DNA of 64,000 nt from Bacteroidota bacterium (GCA_018262715.1 JADFDS010000003.1:37063-101062), one strand, 5' to 3'; shown: positions 7,144-16,059, numbered from the stretch's first letter. Made by a program: numbers and translations. Notes: a model not told the origin generated them from the letters alone.

Positions 7144-9786
7144 TTACCGCAAACCGAAACGGTATGTGAATTTTACCAGGAATACATCATAGGGTTTTTT
7201 AGAGGTGTAGAGATTGTCAAGATTGTGACTGAGCGAAAAGGAACCGGTTTCATCACTGTAGTTCCGGGTCTGTGACCAGACAAGGAACAGGGTTGACCCG
7301 GGACTGAATTCCCATCTGAGAACCAGGTTCGAAAGAAACTGATCATAATTGTTGTCCGGATTGTCAAAACTGTAGTCAGTAATGCCGTCATAGTCTTCGT
7401 CAACCAGGTACATGTCATCGTCAGAATCATAGGTCATTTCATCTTCACTGATAAGGTGATAACGACCGGCGAGTGTCTCTGCCCTCGGATCTGTAACTGC
7501 CTTAAACCTGCTGTAATCCATCGCTGCAAGGAACGGCTGTCCCCAGTACTGCACAGTCAGGTCAGGAGTGATATTATAGTTCAGCCTCACAGACATACTG
7601 ACAATCTGCTGATCTATACGGCTCAGGATATAGCGTTCATCGTCATCGGTGCAGGTTACATACTGTATCTCGTTACGGTTTATGGAATAGGAAGGTTCAA
7701 CGGAGGCTGTGAATGACTGCCCGGGCTTCACGGTAAAGTCTATTCCGGCCGAATATCTTTCTGAGACATTTTCTGCTCCGCGGGATGCGTTGGCAAACAC
7801 AGATGCGGATACCTTTTTTGAGTCGCTTGTACCAAGATTGAACCAGCTGTTTACAGAGGAGGGGTAAAGCATTGCCGGTCCCCCTCGGAGGAGGTTGTTG
7901 GATAGGGAATTACCTTCGTAATTAACTCCGAAGTTTGTCCACCACAGGTTTTTGAACTGAACATAGAGGCTCAGGTTCCCGCCAGTGAACAGATGGGTCC
8001 CCCCGAAGTCCCATCCGGTCCAGAAGTTGGCGTTGGGCCTTATCTGTCTGAATATACTGAACGGCTTGTCAAACCTGTAGGCAGACCACAGGCCGCTTAT
8101 TATTCCATCGGCGCTCTGAAGGTATCCCACATCATTAAGGTCCAGCCCGGGTGATTTCAGGTATGTGAAAGCCATGAAATTCCAGTGCCCGCCCATTTTA
8201 CCGGCCTGAACATTGCCTCCGAAGCCGTTGAGTGAAGTCCTTTCCGGGTCTAACTCTACATAATCTGCATCCGGTCTCTGAAAATAATGTATTGATGAGC
8301 GCTGAAGATCCTCTATTGCTGTTTTAGACCCTGTAAGATTGCTTCCGGCTGCAGTGGCTGACACGAACCAGTCACGCTCTTCACCGAAATACCGGGTGAA
8401 GTCAATTCCGGCCGTATTGGCATTACGGACCAGACCGTCAATCCCGGTATTGTCAAGGAAACGGTGGGTGTTTGTGAATGCACCGCCGATAATTGTGCGT
8501 CCGCCACCAAAGTCTTTCATAACCCTTGATACAAGGTAGTTGGTGAAAGGCTCAACCGTCTGCTCACTCCTGTGACCCAGTGAATCAATCACTGCCCTGC
8601 CCTCTGCTGTCACTGCCTCCACAATTCCAATTGACAGCCCGTCAGGCGTTTTCCCCGTCAGCTTGGCGGCGCTTATGATTGGCGTGACGCGCGGTACCCT
8701 GGCGAATTCATCATCGTCAGTGTCAACACCCAGGTGCGGGCTTCGTCCTATCCTCCTTGAATAAAATAGATTGTCAAAGCCAAGGTCTCCGTCACCGAGA
8801 CCTGTTCTGAAGCTGGTAATATTTTTTCCCTCAATGAAAAACGGCCTCTTCTCTTCAAAGAATGTCTCATAGGCTGTGAGATTCACCTCTGAAGGGTCAG
8901 CCTCAACCTGCCCGAAATCGGGATTGAGGGTAAGGTCAAGGGTCATGTTGTTAGTCAGGCCGAACTTGGCATCAAGCCCGCCGTTGTATTTCCAGTTGGT
9001 ACCGGTGGCGAACGGGTTGCCATCATCTTTCTCGAATGTCTCCAGGCTCCCCACGACAAACGGGGTGATGTCAGCCTGTTTTCTGGGCTTAATCCCTGTC
9101 AGCCCTGAGAGTGTGCCGAAGTTATGAACCAGGCCGGAAGCATTCCGGTCGATATGCTGCCATACAGACATCTCCTGGTTGCGGAAGATGCGACGGAAGA
9201 CCTCCAGCCCCCAGACGCCATCGTCAGAGATCCTGAACCTCAGCTGGGTGAGGGGTATCCGCATCTCTGCAGCCCATCCCCATTCATAGACTTTTGCTCC
9301 CGTGAACCAGATGGGATCCCAGGTGTCATCTTCCATCCGGCCGTCCTGTGACCAGATGAAATCATTCTTTACTCCTGCCGCGTTGGTGACAAAGGCAAAT
9401 CCGGTCTGCAGGTCATGGTAGCTGTCGAAACCAATCCCTACAAAATCGCCTTCACCATTATCTCTTCTGGAAATGCGCCTGACGATACTGTCAGCACTTG
9501 TGTCCCAGGCTTTGAAGGCAACGTAAATGTTGTTGTCATCATACAGCAGGATGAATTCGGTCTTCTGCAAAGGAGCAGCTCCGTTGTCGGGCTCATACTG
9601 GGTAAAGTCGCCCTGCCATTCACCGGCCTGCCACGCGGCATCATCGATTGATCCGTCAATTACGGGTGGTGAGGAGGTGAATCGGGCCCGGTAGGTCTTT
9701 CCCGGGATGGAGTCCTGGTTCGCCGCAGCGGTCATGGCAACAGTACACAGAAGTAGCACAGCCGCAATAAATGCAATTCTTTTCAT
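7144..9786 (-). CDS. DUF5916 outer-membrane protein with N-terminal CBM9-like domain (copy 2)
   Basis: This 880-residue protein has a signal peptide (MKRIAFIAAVLLLCTVAMTAAA). It has the same order as the copy downstream: CBM9-like domain (SSPPVIDGSIDDAAW, LLYDDNNIYVAFKAWD), the DFGQVEADPSEVNLTAYETF and EKRPFFIEGKNI segments, and a long beta-rich barrel region ending YRFGLR. The copies keep the same length and strand but have drifted well apart, so the duplication is old. Location is predicted to be the outer membrane, possibly with a carbohydrate- or peptidoglycan-facing N-terminal domain. No function is known for the family. Confidence 0.85.
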   Translation of the reverse strand: MKRIAFIAAVLLLCTVAMTAAANQDSIPGKTYRARFTSSPPVIDGSIDDAAWQAGEWQGDFTQYEPDNGAAPLQKTEFILLYDDNNIYVAFKAWDTSADSIVRRISRRDNGEGDFVGIGFDSYHDLQTGFAFVTNAAGVKNDFIWSQDGRMEDDTWDPIWFTGAKVYEWGWAAEMRIPLTQLRFRISDDGVWGLEVFRRIFRNQEMSVWQHIDRNASGLVHNFGTLSGLTGIKPRKQADITPFVVGSLETFEKDDGNPFATGTNWKYNGGLDAKFGLTNNMTLDLTLNPDFGQVEADPSEVNLTAYETFFEEKRPFFIEGKNITSFRTGLGDGDLGFDNLFYSRRIGRSPHLGVDTDDDEFARVPRVTPIISAAKLTGKTPDGLSIGIVEAVTAEGRAVIDSLGHRSEQTVEPFTNYLVSRVMKDFGGGRTIIGGAFTNTHRFLDNTGIDGLVRNANTAGIDFTRYFGEERDWFVSATAAGSNLTGSKTAIEDLQRSSIHYFQRPDADYVELDPERTSLNGFGGNVQAGKMGGHWNFMAFTYLKSPGLDLNDVGYLQSADGIISGLWSAYRFDKPFSIFRQIRPNANFWTGWDFGGTHLFTGGNLSLYVQFKNLWWTNFGVNYEGNSLSNNLLRGGPAMLYPSSVNSWFNLGTSDSKKVSASVFANASRGAENVSERYSAGIDFTVKPGQSFTASVEPSYSINRNEIQYVTCTDDDERYILSRIDQQIVSMSVRLNYNITPDLTVQYWGQPFLAAMDYSRFKAVTDPRAETLAGRYHLISEDEMTYDSDDDMYLVDEDYDGITDYSFDNPDNNYDQFLSNLVLRWEFSPGSTLFLVWSQTRNYSDETGSFSLSHNLDNLYTSKKPYDVFLVKFTYRFGLR

Positions 9787-9864
9787 GGCAGTAAGGGTTA
9801 AAAATCAAGATGCAAGTCCGTCATAAAGACTGCCGGACAGTGCATAGTGCTGCATGCCATGTGA

Positions 9865-10356
9865 TCAGAATAATTCCCAGGTGTTGCCAGTATGCTCCAG
9901 GAACCTGAAAAGCCCCTCACGGGGAATAATCAGTGATGCGGTGTTTGTGTTCGGGTGGAATGACAGCCGCTCGTGGTTTATGAGCGTCTTATCTATGAAG
10001 AGATGGACGTGGCGTGAGCGGTCATTGATAAGTCCGAACGGAGAGACCGAACCGGGCGTCAGTCCGAGATACTGCATTAACCTCCTGTCGGAGGCAAACG
10101 AGAGCTTCCCCTGGCGAAGCTTCTGCTCAAGCTCCCTGATGTTCAGCTTTGAATCATAATAGAGAATCACCAGGTAATGCCTGTCACCCTTATGATTGCG
10201 GAAAAAGATGTTCTTGCAGTGGCCGGAGTCGATGCCGGACCAGTATTTCATTGCTTCCTCAACCGTCGGCACGGGAGGATGCTCTATATATTCATAGGGT
10301 ATCTGCAGCGAATCAAGGAGCTGGTAAAGTTCTGCGGGTCCTCTAAGCTGGCTCAT
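9865..10356 (-). CDS. YbaK/ProX-type prolyl-tRNA editing protein
   Basis: This 163-residue protein belongs to the YbaK/ProRS-associated (PrdX/ProXp) family that deacylates mischarged tRNA-Pro, usually Ala-tRNA-Pro. It keeps the EHPPVPTVEEA start, the KNIFFRNHKGDRHYL segment with the conserved lysine, and the LTPGSVSPFGLIND block near residues 112-125. The ATG at 10356 overlaps the stop of the upstream DUF1987 gene as ATGA, a better start than the TTG five codons earlier. It stands free of prolyl-tRNA synthetase, so it acts in trans. Translation is probably coupled to the gene before it. Confidence 0.88.
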   Translation of the reverse strand: MSQLRGPAELYQLLDSLQIPYEYIEHPPVPTVEEAMKYWSGIDSGHCKNIFFRNHKGDRHYLVILYYDSKLNIRELEQKLRQGKLSFASDRRLMQYLGLTPGSVSPFGLINDRSRHVHLFIDKTLINHERLSFHPNTNTASLIIPREGLFRFLEHTGNTWELF

Positions 10357-10757
10357 CTGGTTTTCGGGCAATACCTGAACTGCAGTTCAGCAAGCAGCGC
10401 CAGGTCCTCGCCGGCCTCGCGAAGATCCGTGTCTTCCTCGTCATAATGCCATTCGATGTCCACGGGAATCCCTTCGTTGCTCATCTCCTTCAGGTGGCCG
10501 AAGATGTCAAAGAGAAACTTTGCTGAGGATGAGTTAAAGTATTCAAGATCAAGCTTAAGGCGGAGCGGGTTGGCGTCAGTGTAATTGTGTCCCCTTTTTA
10601 TTTCCGCAACGAACTCTTGCATCCATTCAATAACCGGGTAATAAAGACCCCTGACATCTTCAGGCGCCGACTTCCCGGCGATAATGAACCGGTTTTCTGC
10701 AGGAGACAGGATTATCTCCGGCGTCAGGTCTGTTGCTTTGTGTAAGAAACTTTTCAT
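10353..10757 (-). CDS. DUF1987 / SiaC-family regulatory phosphoprotein
   Basis: This 134-residue protein matches the SiaC (DUF1987) family: TPEI near the start, FIIAGKSAPEDV, then LKLDLEYFNSSSAKFL (residues 67-82) and WHYDEEDTDLREAGEDL near the end. In Pseudomonas, SiaC is phosphorylated by the kinase SiaB on a residue in the segment equivalent to FNSSSAK, dephosphorylated by the PP2C phosphatase SiaA, and controls a diguanylate cyclase. Neither partner is adjacent here; the neighbour is a tRNA editing gene translated from an ATGA overlap. The only SpoIIE/PP2C phosphatase in the window is at 32229-35474. Whether they interact is unknown. Confidence 0.85.
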   Translation of the reverse strand: MKSFLHKATDLTPEIILSPAENRFIIAGKSAPEDVRGLYYPVIEWMQEFVAEIKRGHNYTDANPLRLKLDLEYFNSSSAKFLFDIFGHLKEMSNEGIPVDIEWHYDEEDTDLREAGEDLALLAELQFRYCPKTR

Positions 10758-10819
10758 CTCTCCCCTTTTTTTACAAAAATTGCACTTTTTTTATAAAAGA
10801 CAAATATTACTGTCACCTG

Positions 10820-11302
10820 TCAGATGATCTCTTCATCATCACCATTTGCCTTGTAGCCTTCATCTTCAGGAAGACCCGGAAGCTTTGATGCTGCCACCGC
10901 AAGGGTATCACATCGTTCATTTTCAGGGTCATTGTTATGACCTTTCACCCACACAAGGGTCACCCTGTGACGCCTGTAAACCTCCAGGAAACGGATCCAC
11001 AGATCCGGGTTTTTCTTTTTGGCAAACCGTTTCTTTTCCCAGCTGAAGAGCCAGCCGTTGTTGACCGCATTGACAAGGTATTGTGAATCGGTGTACAACC
11101 TTACAACCAGCCCGTCAAGTTTGAGCGCCTCAAGTCCGGTGATGGCTGCCAGAAGCTCCATCCGGTTGTTGGTGGTGAGCCTGAAACCTCCTGAGAGCTC
11201 CTTGCGGAGCGAACCCGAAAGAAGCACCACACCGTAGCCTCCCGGACCGGGATTGCCGCTGCAGGCACCGTCAGTATAGATAGAAACCACTGACGGACTC
11301 AT
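10820..11302 (-). CDS. rnhA: Ribonuclease HI
   Basis: This 160-residue enzyme cleaves the RNA strand of RNA/DNA hybrids. The acidic catalytic set is visible: Asp11 in YTDGACSGNPG, Glu in NNRMELLAAI, Asp in YTDSQYLVNAV, and the late His/Asp region around VKGHNNDPENERCD. The ATG overlaps the stop of the upstream marC-like gene in an ATGA arrangement, so the pair is probably cotranscribed. A second RNase H of the other type (rnhB) is 3 kb away. There is a short acidic C-terminal tail (DDEEII). Confidence 0.95.
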   Translation of the reverse strand: MSPSVVSIYTDGACSGNPGPGGYGVVLLSGSLRKELSGGFRLTTNNRMELLAAITGLEALKLDGLVVRLYTDSQYLVNAVNNGWLFSWEKKRFAKKKNPDLWIRFLEVYRRHRVTLVWVKGHNNDPENERCDTLAVAASKLPGLPEDEGYKANGDDEEII

Positions 11303-11877
11303 TGCGGAAGGGTGATGCCTGTGTTGTTGATGAACAGCCTTATGGCGATGGCAATAAGGATAATACCGAAAAATTTCTTCAGTATGTGCAGCCCGGTGGG
11401 CCCCAGCAAACGCTCGATCCTCGTCGTGAGCCTGAGGACGGTATATATGATCACCATGTTCAGCATCAGGGCAATAAGGATGTTTATAGTTGCATACTCA
11501 GCCCTGAGAGAAAGGATGGTGGTAATGGATCCGGCACCGGCAATTAGCGGAAAGGCTATCGGCACAATGGTTCCGCCCCCGGGCGAATCATGCTTGAAGA
11601 ACTCTGCACCGAGCACCATTTCCATCCCGATCAGGAAAATGATGAATGCACCTGCTATTGCGAACGAACCTACGTCAATACCGAATATGCTGAGAAGTTT
11701 CTCCCCGAAGATAAGGAATGCAAGGAAAATGGAAAGCGAGACCAGGGTTGCCTTCCAGGGGTGGATGTTGCCGGTCTTAGATTTGATATCCAGGATGATA
11801 GGGATCGATCCCGGCATGTCAATGATTGCGAACAACACCATGAAGCAGGCTAATATGTCAAGGAGATTAAACTGCAT
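11299..11877 (-). CDS. MarC-family inner-membrane protein
   Basis: This 192-residue protein has six predicted membrane helices. It matches the MarC (UPF0056) family from the FAIIDMPGSIP start through GAFIIFLIGMEMVLG, PIAFPLIAGAGSITTIL and the last helices. Despite its name, the family has no proven antibiotic-resistance role and its substrate is unknown. Its stop overlaps the start of rnhA. A -7-like box ends only 14 bp before the ATG, implying a very short leader. Confidence 0.9.
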   Translation of the reverse strand: MQFNLLDILACFMVLFAIIDMPGSIPIILDIKSKTGNIHPWKATLVSLSIFLAFLIFGEKLLSIFGIDVGSFAIAGAFIIFLIGMEMVLGAEFFKHDSPGGGTIVPIAFPLIAGAGSITTILSLRAEYATINILIALMLNMVIIYTVLRLTTRIERLLGPTGLHILKKFFGIILIAIAIRLFINNTGITLPQ

Positions 11878-11891
11878 TGGGGAAATTTTTG

Positions 11892-11899
11892 CAAAGGTA
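11892..11899 (-). promoter_or_regulatory. Putative -7 promoter box (TACCTTTG, minus strand)
   Basis: The complement reads TACCTTTG, matching TAnnTTTG, 14 bp from the marC-like ATG at 11877. If transcription starts the usual 5-7 bp downstream, the leader would be under 10 nt. Confidence 0.5.
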
Positions 11900-11940
11900 C
11901 TCTTTTTAAGGCATTAGGCAAGATAGGGGCGAGCGTGAAT

Positions 11941-11962
11941 AAAATGCCCGGGGGGCATTTTT
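11941..11962 (-). terminator. Second hairpin downstream of the S46 peptidase gene
   Basis: A 9-bp stem (AAAATGCCC with GGGCATTTT) with a 3-base G loop; the minus-strand side ends in a T-rich stretch. It lies about 140 bp past the peptidase stop, behind the stronger hairpin at 12041, and would insulate marC-rnhA from read-through. The rest of 11878-12102 shows no gene. Confidence 0.5.
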
Positions 11963-12040
11963 AGCGAGCAGCCAGATTGCAGGGGAGGGCAGTAGTGCTG
12001 GCAAAGGATCAAGGCCTGTGGTTACAGTTCATTAAGAATG

Positions 12041-12072
12041 AAAAAGGGATCCAATTCTGGAATCCCTTTTTT
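12041..12072 (-). terminator. Rho-independent terminator of the S46 peptidase gene
   Basis: A stem of AAAAAGGGAT-CCA pairing with TGGAATCCCTTTTTT, with one bulged base, a 4-base loop and A/T tracts on both sides. It is 30 bp past the stop at 12103 and could work in either direction. Confidence 0.75.
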
Positions 12073-12102
12073 CACTAATGCCTATTGCTTTTTGCCTGCA
12101 GG

Positions 12103-14247
12103 TTACTGCCTGATATCCATCTCATTGAGCAGATACCCTGCCCCTGAATAGATGTCAATCACCCAGAGAACGTAGCGTATGTCTACGTTGATACATCTCT
12201 GGAGGTCAGGTTCGAATGCTATGTTTCCGGTCATGGCTTCCCAGTTGCCGTCAAAGGCAAGACCGATCAGTTCGCCGTTGCCATTAATGACCGGACTGCC
12301 TGAGTTGCCACCGGTGATGTCATTGTTGGTGATGAAACATACAGGCATGTAGCCATCAGGTGAACCGTAACGGCCATACTCCCTTTTGTTGTTGAGATCA
12401 ATGAGCCGCTGCGGCAGATCAAACTCATAATCACCCTTCTTGTATTTCTGCACAACGCCGTCGAGGGTCGTATACCAGTTGTAATGAACTGCATCATACG
12501 GGTAGTAGTCGAGTACCTTACCGTAGGTGAGCCTCATGGTGGAGTTGGCATCAGGGTACTGTGTCTTGTCAGGCTGGTATTCCATTACTCCGGCCATGTA
12601 GAGACGCTGCCCCTTTGAGAGGTCAGCACTGAATCCCTGGAGATCCTTCATTAATGTCGAGTTCATCTCGTTGATTGATTTGGCAACAATAAATGCAGGA
12701 TCCTTCTGAAGGACCTTCAGGCTGGGAGCCTCGAGAAATGCCGCCAGTTTCTCCTGTGAGACAAAGATTGACTTCGCAAAGATATTATCAACGAAGGCGT
12801 CGATGTTTCCCTTGAATTTCGTGTCAATCAGCTTGTAGAACGATGGCCAGTACTTCGGATCAATGTCAGTCCTGTAGAGCTTCAGCATCGCCTTTGTGGT
12901 TTTCTGGTCGGTAGGATAGTTATAATCACCGTAGAAATTCTCAACAGATCTCTTAAGCCTTCCTGTCATGCCGTTGATTCTCTCAGCATCCTTTTTTACA
13001 AGGGCCTCCTCGAGCATGGTCATCTGGCCGGCGAAGCCCAACAGTTCTGTCGACAATGCTTCTCTCATATACTGGGAAACGTTGTACTTTTCGGCCCTTC
13101 CCTTAACGGCGTTTTCGATCAGGGAAAGTGCATTGCCGTATTTTGCCTTGCGGGCCGGATCAGCGTTTACCCACTTCATGTATTCAGCTTCGAAAGCCGC
13201 TTTCTTTTCTGCGGTGCGCAGACGGGTGAGACCGGCGTTCTGGCCGATTGAGAACTTCCAGTAATTGGATGAACCGGCGTATTTGGATGCATACTGGATA
13301 TTTACCTTCGGGTCTGCCATCATATCCTTCATCCATATCTCCTGGCGTGCACCACGGATCTTTACCCTGTTGGCGTTGGTGATCTTCATTGCCTCGTCAA
13401 CCTCGTACGATGTCATGTACCTGGTGGTGGTGCCGGGGTAGCCCATTACCATTGCAAAATCGTTCTTCTGCAGGTTCTTGATTGAGACAGGCAGGTAATG
13501 CTTCGGTTTGAGCGGAACATTGTCCTTCGAGTACTGAGCCGGTTTCCCGTCAGGACCCATATATACCCTGAAAACGCTGAAGTCGCAGGTATGGCGCGGC
13601 CACATCCAGTTATCAGAGTCATGGCCGTATTTCCCGATTGAGTTAGGGGGTGTTCCCACAAGCCTGACATCGGAGAAAACCTCATAGATAAGCAGGAAAT
13701 ACTGGTTTCCGCTGTAGAATGATGATACGCGGGCGTTGTAGTGGGTTCCCTTCGTAGCCTCTGAGGTGATGGCGGCGCTCTCAGCCTGGATGGCTTCGCG
13801 GCGTGCCGCTTCGGTCATGTCTGGATTGACCTTGCCAAGTACCCTTGAGGTAACATCTTCAATGCGCACCAGGAAGGTGACTGACAGGCCGGGATTGGGA
13901 AGTTCCTCTTCCTTTGACATGGCCCAGAAACCGTTATTGAGATAGTCATGCTCAACTGTGCTGTGGTTCTGGATCTGGCCATAACCGCAGTGGTGGTTGG
14001 TAAGAAGCAGGCCGTGAGGAGAGACGATCTCAGCGGTACAGCCGCCTCCGAAGATGACGATGGCGTCTTTAACGCTTGCCTGGTTGATGCTGTACAGGTC
14101 TTCCGCTGTCAGCTTGAGCCCCATCTCGGTCATAGTGCCGATATTGAGCTTCTCGATGAGCGGCAGCAGCCACATGCCCTCATCAGCCCTGGCCTGCGAG
14201 GCTGAGAAGGTTACAAGGATAACAATAATTGCCAGTAGTTTTCTCAT
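12103..14247 (-). CDS. S46-family dipeptidyl-peptidase (DPP7-like)
   Basis: This 714-residue protein has a signal peptide ending near SQARA, so it is periplasmic or surface-exposed. The S46 family removes dipeptides from oligopeptide N-termini with a chymotrypsin-like triad. Visible here are TNHHCGYG (His85/86), the central Asp region around RHTCDFSVFRVY, and GGNSGSPV with nucleophile Ser649. The residue 18 after that serine is Gly667 (AFDGNWEAM). In Porphyromonas enzymes Gly there goes with DPP7 (hydrophobic P1) and Arg with DPP11 (Asp/Glu P1), so a DPP7-like preference is inferred. Such enzymes feed amino-acid fermentation. The gene is monocistronic, with a -7 box upstream and terminators behind. 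Confidence 0.92.
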   Translation of the reverse strand: MRKLLAIIVILVTFSASQARADEGMWLLPLIEKLNIGTMTEMGLKLTAEDLYSINQASVKDAIVIFGGGCTAEIVSPHGLLLTNHHCGYGQIQNHSTVEHDYLNNGFWAMSKEEELPNPGLSVTFLVRIEDVTSRVLGKVNPDMTEAARREAIQAESAAITSEATKGTHYNARVSSFYSGNQYFLLIYEVFSDVRLVGTPPNSIGKYGHDSDNWMWPRHTCDFSVFRVYMGPDGKPAQYSKDNVPLKPKHYLPVSIKNLQKNDFAMVMGYPGTTTRYMTSYEVDEAMKITNANRVKIRGARQEIWMKDMMADPKVNIQYASKYAGSSNYWKFSIGQNAGLTRLRTAEKKAAFEAEYMKWVNADPARKAKYGNALSLIENAVKGRAEKYNVSQYMREALSTELLGFAGQMTMLEEALVKKDAERINGMTGRLKRSVENFYGDYNYPTDQKTTKAMLKLYRTDIDPKYWPSFYKLIDTKFKGNIDAFVDNIFAKSIFVSQEKLAAFLEAPSLKVLQKDPAFIVAKSINEMNSTLMKDLQGFSADLSKGQRLYMAGVMEYQPDKTQYPDANSTMRLTYGKVLDYYPYDAVHYNWYTTLDGVVQKYKKGDYEFDLPQRLIDLNNKREYGRYGSPDGYMPVCFITNNDITGGNSGSPVINGNGELIGLAFDGNWEAMTGNIAFEPDLQRCINVDIRYVLWVIDIYSGAGYLLNEMDIRQ

Positions 14248-14279
14248 GATTTATGGTGTTGTTGATTTAAGTTTGGAAC

Positions 14280-14287
14280 CAAAGATA
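14280..14287 (-). promoter_or_regulatory. Putative -7 promoter box (TATCTTTG, minus strand)
   Basis: The complement reads TATCTTTG, an exact match to TAnnTTTG, 32 bp before the S46 peptidase ATG at 14247. Confidence 0.5.
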
Positions 14288-14323
14288 TCAAAATACATTC
14301 TCAGGAATAATGATTTTAACATT

Positions 14324-14926
14324 TTATAAGAAAGGGAGTTCCCGCTGCAGGTCAATCAGGTTGAATGATAGCCGGTGGAACGGGCTGGGGCCGAATTCAG
14401 CAATGGCTCTGCGATGCTCCGGGGTAGGATATCCCTTGTTCTGCCGCCACCCGTAGCAGGGGCAGAGGGCGTCAAGCTCCTCCATGCGATGGTCACGCTC
14501 CGTCTTTGCCAGCACTGATGCAGCCGCGATGGACAGGTATGTGGCGTCACCCTTTATTATTGTCTGATGGGGGATATCTCCATAGGTGTAGAACCTGTTG
14601 CCGTCTATCAGGAGCAGGAGCGGGCGGGGTTCAAGCCCGTCTATTGCCCTGTGCATGGCGGTGATAGAGGCGCGCAGTATGTTCATCTCATCTATCTCGG
14701 TGTTTGAGCACGAGGCGACGCACCAGGTGGTGGCAGATGATATGATTTCCGTGCGGAGCCGCTCGCGCTGGCGGGCGGTCAGTTTCTTGGAGTCATTGAG
14801 CTCTTTGTTACGGTATCTCTTCGGGAGGATGACTGCTGCAGCGTACACGGGGCCTGCCAGGCATCCGCGCCCTGCCTCGTCGCAACCGGCTTCACGGATG
14901 CCGTCCCTGAAGAATGGTTTAAGCAT
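14324..14926 (-). CDS. rnhB: Ribonuclease HII
   Basis: This 200-residue enzyme nicks DNA at embedded ribonucleotides. The motif GCDEAGRGCLAGPVYAAAV near residue 15 carries the first catalytic Asp-Glu pair; DGNRF and the AAASVLAKTERDHRMEEL block supply the rest. The ATG at 14926 shares one base with the upstream stop (TGATG) and gives the compact Bacteroidota form (MLKPFFRDGIREAG). A longer reading from 14965 would add 13 residues overlapping the glycosyltransferase and is less likely. Probably translationally coupled to that gene. Confidence 0.95.
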   Translation of the reverse strand: MLKPFFRDGIREAGCDEAGRGCLAGPVYAAAVILPKRYRNKELNDSKKLTARQRERLRTEIISSATTWCVASCSNTEIDEMNILRASITAMHRAIDGLEPRPLLLLIDGNRFYTYGDIPHQTIIKGDATYLSIAAASVLAKTERDHRMEELDALCPCYGWRQNKGYPTPEHRRAIAEFGPSPFHRLSFNLIDLQRELPFL

Positions 14927-16059
14927 CAGGCGGCTCCCCCGGTAGCTTTGATGACTGATTTCCACATTTCTTCCGCAGCCTGTTCCCAGGTGTACCTGAG
15001 TGAGTTGGCATATCCCTCGTCAGCGAGACGGCGGCGCAGCGCGCCGTCGGTGACGAGGCGTGCCATAGCCCCGGCTATGGCACCTGCGTCAGCGGGGCTG
15101 ACGCAGAGTGCCGCGCCGCCGCTCACCTCGGGGAGTGATGAGCTGTCTGACAGAATGCACGGCACACCGCATCGCTGCGCCTCCACTACGGGTATGCCAA
15201 ACCCCTCGAACCACGGCACGAAGGTCAGCGCCTCCGCAGCACCGTAGAGCCGGCGCAACACATCACGCGTTACAGAACCGGTAAAGACAATATCCTTGCC
15301 ATACGGGGAGGCCTCCAGGTGCCTGTCCATCTCACGCGTCAGGTAAAGCCTCCGCCCGGCAAGCAACAGAACTTGTTCTCCTCCTCCGCTCTGCCTGAAA
15401 ATTTCAAATGCCCTGATCACCGCTTCAACATTCTTCCTCGGAGAAAAATTGCTTACGAACAGAAAATATGGCTTACCACCGGTGTAATGCCTCCGCGTCT
15501 CCTCCGCCTCGCCAGGCTGCGGCGGAGAAAAAATCCCGGCAACACCGTTCGGCACGACATCTATCTTGTCCGGGCTGATCCCGTATGTCGCAGCAATGTC
15601 GCCTGCCGAGAAATGTGATACAGTTGCAACACGTGCTCCCTTCCCCGCGAAGAGCGGGAAAAGCCTGCGGTAATACCTGCACTCAGCGCCAGGTATGTCT
15701 CCGGGCCGGTGCTCATGGTTGAGGTCATGGATCACTGGAATACATGGCACATCCGTTCTCAGCGGAATCATCCCGTCAGGTGCGATGAAAACATCAGCCC
15801 CGGTCCGCCTCAGCACCGGTGGCAACAGATACTCATGCCATGCATGCCAGAGCAGCGGATGCACTGTCCGTAACGGTAAGGTCACATATTCAACATTGTC
15901 ACCCCTGACCGGAAGCGGCTCCGGCCTCCTGTCGCCGATCAGGACAAACCGGTGCTCAGGGTGGTTACGGACCATCCCGCTGACAACCTCAAGGGTGAAC
16001 CACCCGATACCGTCACGGGGCACTGCCCTGAGCGTACGCGCATTGATTGCAATGATCAT
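14926..16059 (-). CDS. GT4-family glycosyltransferase
   Basis: This 377-residue protein has the GT-B two-domain form: an N-terminal Rossmann half starting MIIAINARTLR with DGIGWF, and a C-terminal half with VPNGV, YFLFVSNFSPRKNV and the donor-binding EGFGIPVVEAQRCGVPCI motif (E-x7-E). It should transfer a sugar from a nucleotide donor to a glycan or lipid. It lies divergently next to a flippase gene (16141), so both may belong to an exopolysaccharide or surface-glycan pathway, but no larger cluster is present. Donor and acceptor are unknown. Confidence 0.9.
   Translation of the reverse strand: MIIAINARTLRAVPRDGIGWFTLEVVSGMVRNHPEHRFVLIGDRRPEPLPVRGDNVEYVTLPLRTVHPLLWHAWHEYLLPPVLRRTGADVFIAPDGMIPLRTDVPCIPVIHDLNHEHRPGDIPGAECRYYRRLFPLFAGKGARVATVSHFSAGDIAATYGISPDKIDVVPNGVAGIFSPPQPGEAEETRRHYTGGKPYFLFVSNFSPRKNVEAVIRAFEIFRQSGGGEQVLLLAGRRLYLTREMDRHLEASPYGKDIVFTGSVTRDVLRRLYGAAEALTFVPWFEGFGIPVVEAQRCGVPCILSDSSSLPEVSGGAALCVSPADAGAIAGAMARLVTDGALRRRLADEGYANSLRYTWEQAAEEMWKSVIKATGGAA

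Noticed and set aside
11312..11917. 201-codon open frame on the plus strand over the marC-like gene
   Set aside because: It is antisense to a clear MarC-family gene, shows no family resemblance and has no promoter box.
12968..13264. Plus-strand open frame inside the S46 peptidase gene
   Set aside because: Shadow of the reverse-strand coding sequence with no independent features.
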